DNA from: Ruminococcus flavefaciens MA2007
GTDB taxonomy: Bacteria; Bacillota; Clostridia; Oscillospirales; Ruminococcaceae
DNA: 59,571 bases
Assembly: GCF_000621845.1 (NCBI RefSeq)
Contig: NZ_KK211357.1
Span: 9,304 to 68,874 of the forward strand
Reading direction: 5' to 3'
Shown: piece by piece, positions 59,012 to 59,571 of the stretch
How the letters are laid out: each line of letters starts with the position of its first letter
Position numbering within the stretch: position 1 is the stretch's first letter
Notes under the pieces: model-generated
Databases searched by the model: none
Told to the model about the DNA's origin: nothing
Seen by the model: the letters and a program-made list of their open reading frames with translations, nothing else
Translations under genes and position numbers: made by a program

Positions 59012-59571
59012 TGTCAAGAAATGTGCAGTCGGAGAATACCCAAAATCTTGGATAGGCAGGAGTCAGGCAGCGTGGTGAGCCAGCCCAGTTGAAGTCCTTA
59101 GTGCCACAGGTGGGAGACCTCCTTCATTGAAGCTGTTGATCCTTTGCGTATTGTAGTAGCCGAAGATGTATCTGAAGATGATGGACTTGACCTCTTCTCG
59201 CTTCATTCGGTATTTAGGTATATGATACAGCTTTTCTTTTTTCAGTGTGGCAAAGAAGCTCTCCATACGAGCGTTGTCATAGCAATGAGCAGTGCCGCTG
59301 AGGCTTTGAATGAGCCCATTTGTTACAAGTTCCATGCGGAAGGCGTAGCTTGTGTACTGGCAGCCACGGTCACTGTGGAGAACACTTCCTTCCAGTCTAC
59401 CGTACTTCTCACGCAGCTGTTTTACGGTGTCTATGCAGAGTTCTTTCTTCATATTATCACGCATTTCAAGAGCTACGATCTCGCCGTTGAAGCAGTCAAG
59501 AATCGGTGAAACATAGAGCTTTCCGTCAGCACACTGGACCTCGGTAATATCGGTCAGCAGCTTTTTCATCG
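59012..59571 (-). mobile_element. IS3-family insertion sequence, second copy, cut by the window edge
   Basis: The end TGTCAAGAAATGTGCAGTC is the same as the right end of the copy at 54072. The orientation is opposite, so the two copies face each other around about 3.6 kb. Confidence 0.88.
59063..59571 (-). CDS. IS3-family transposase OrfB, partial
   Basis: About 168 C-terminal residues of the same transposase as at 54397, nearly identical. It includes Asp in LTDITEV, Asp in LHSDRGCQYTS (normal Gly) and Glu in NARMESFF. The N-terminal part and OrfA lie beyond the right edge. Confidence 0.9.
   Translation of the reverse strand, partial: MKKLLTDITEVQCADGKLYVSPILDCFNGEIVALEMRDNMKKELCIDTVKQLREKYGRLEGSVLHSDRGCQYTSYAFRMELVTNGLIQSLSGTAHCYDNARMESFFATLKKEKLYHIPKYRMKREEVKSIIFRYIFGYYNTQRINSFNEGGLPPVALRTSTGLAHHAA

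Overview
The window looks like a chromosome segment of an anaerobic, fibre-degrading gut or rumen Firmicute close to Ruminococcus flavefaciens. The evidence is six secreted proteins with cellulosome-type dockerin modules, including a GH30-CBM22-dockerin-CBM22-CE4 xylanase/esterase, a GH43-like/CBM32/LamG protein, a CE3-like SGNH esterase and a dockerin-serpin. AGGAGG-type ribosome binding sites, TTGACA-17-TATAAT promoters and Thr-rich linkers agree. The genus is an inference from architecture; there is no rRNA or marker gene here.

Layout. 1-11.4 kb: 3' end of a dockerin esterase, a YaiI-like protein, a DUF5131 radical-SAM-like protein, a serine recombinase with altered catalytic residues, a first ECF sigma factor with its membrane partner, a zinc-ribbon/BspA-LRR protein, a membrane GGDEF protein and a VanZ-like protein. 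12.0-24.8 kb: one co-directional exopolysaccharide operon with a strong promoter. It holds DegT aminotransferases, an initiating sugar-phosphate transferase, GNATs, glycosyltransferases, a Wzy-like polymerase, a Wzx-like flippase, an ATP-grasp ligase and a fused Wzz/BY-kinase. 25-29 kb (minus): an LRR-SLH-dockerin protein, then a radical-SAM/SPASM enzyme overlapping by 4 bp a secreted dockerin protein with repeated P-P-L-M-G-like motifs. 29.3-38.6 kb: an XRE-HTH/UDP-glucose dehydrogenase fusion, a second sigma/membrane pair, a stand-alone reverse transcriptase preceded by a structured 137-nt segment, a flavin reductase and a third sigma/membrane pair. 38.9-50 kb: xylanase/esterase, alpha/beta hydrolase, dockerin-serpin, PgeF/phosphatase pair and the GH43-like protein. 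50-59.6 kb: DUF4003, adenosine deaminase, an adenylate-forming enzyme, then two inverted IS3-family copies around two lipoproteins and a frameshifted small gene.

The most striking non-coding signal is a family of five structured repeats of about 275 bp, at about 4.0, 8.8, 24.8, 36.0 and 43.5 kb. Each copy sits between the two arms of a different, locus-specific inverted repeat that looks like a Rho-independent terminator, so the element appears to insert into terminator loops. The best candidate for an undescribed protein system is the radical-SAM/SPASM plus dockerin-repeat pair at 27.3-29.0 kb. The second is the reverse transcriptase with its inverted-repeat-bounded upstream segment at 34.6-36.0 kb.

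How it fits together: the dockerin enzymes would dock on an external scaffoldin and degrade xylan and galactan-like side chains, and the serpin would protect the complex from proteases. The sigma/anti-sigma-like pairs, with varied extracellular domains, are plausible surface sensors. The EPS operon and the regulated UDP-glucose dehydrogenase would supply the cell-surface glycan.
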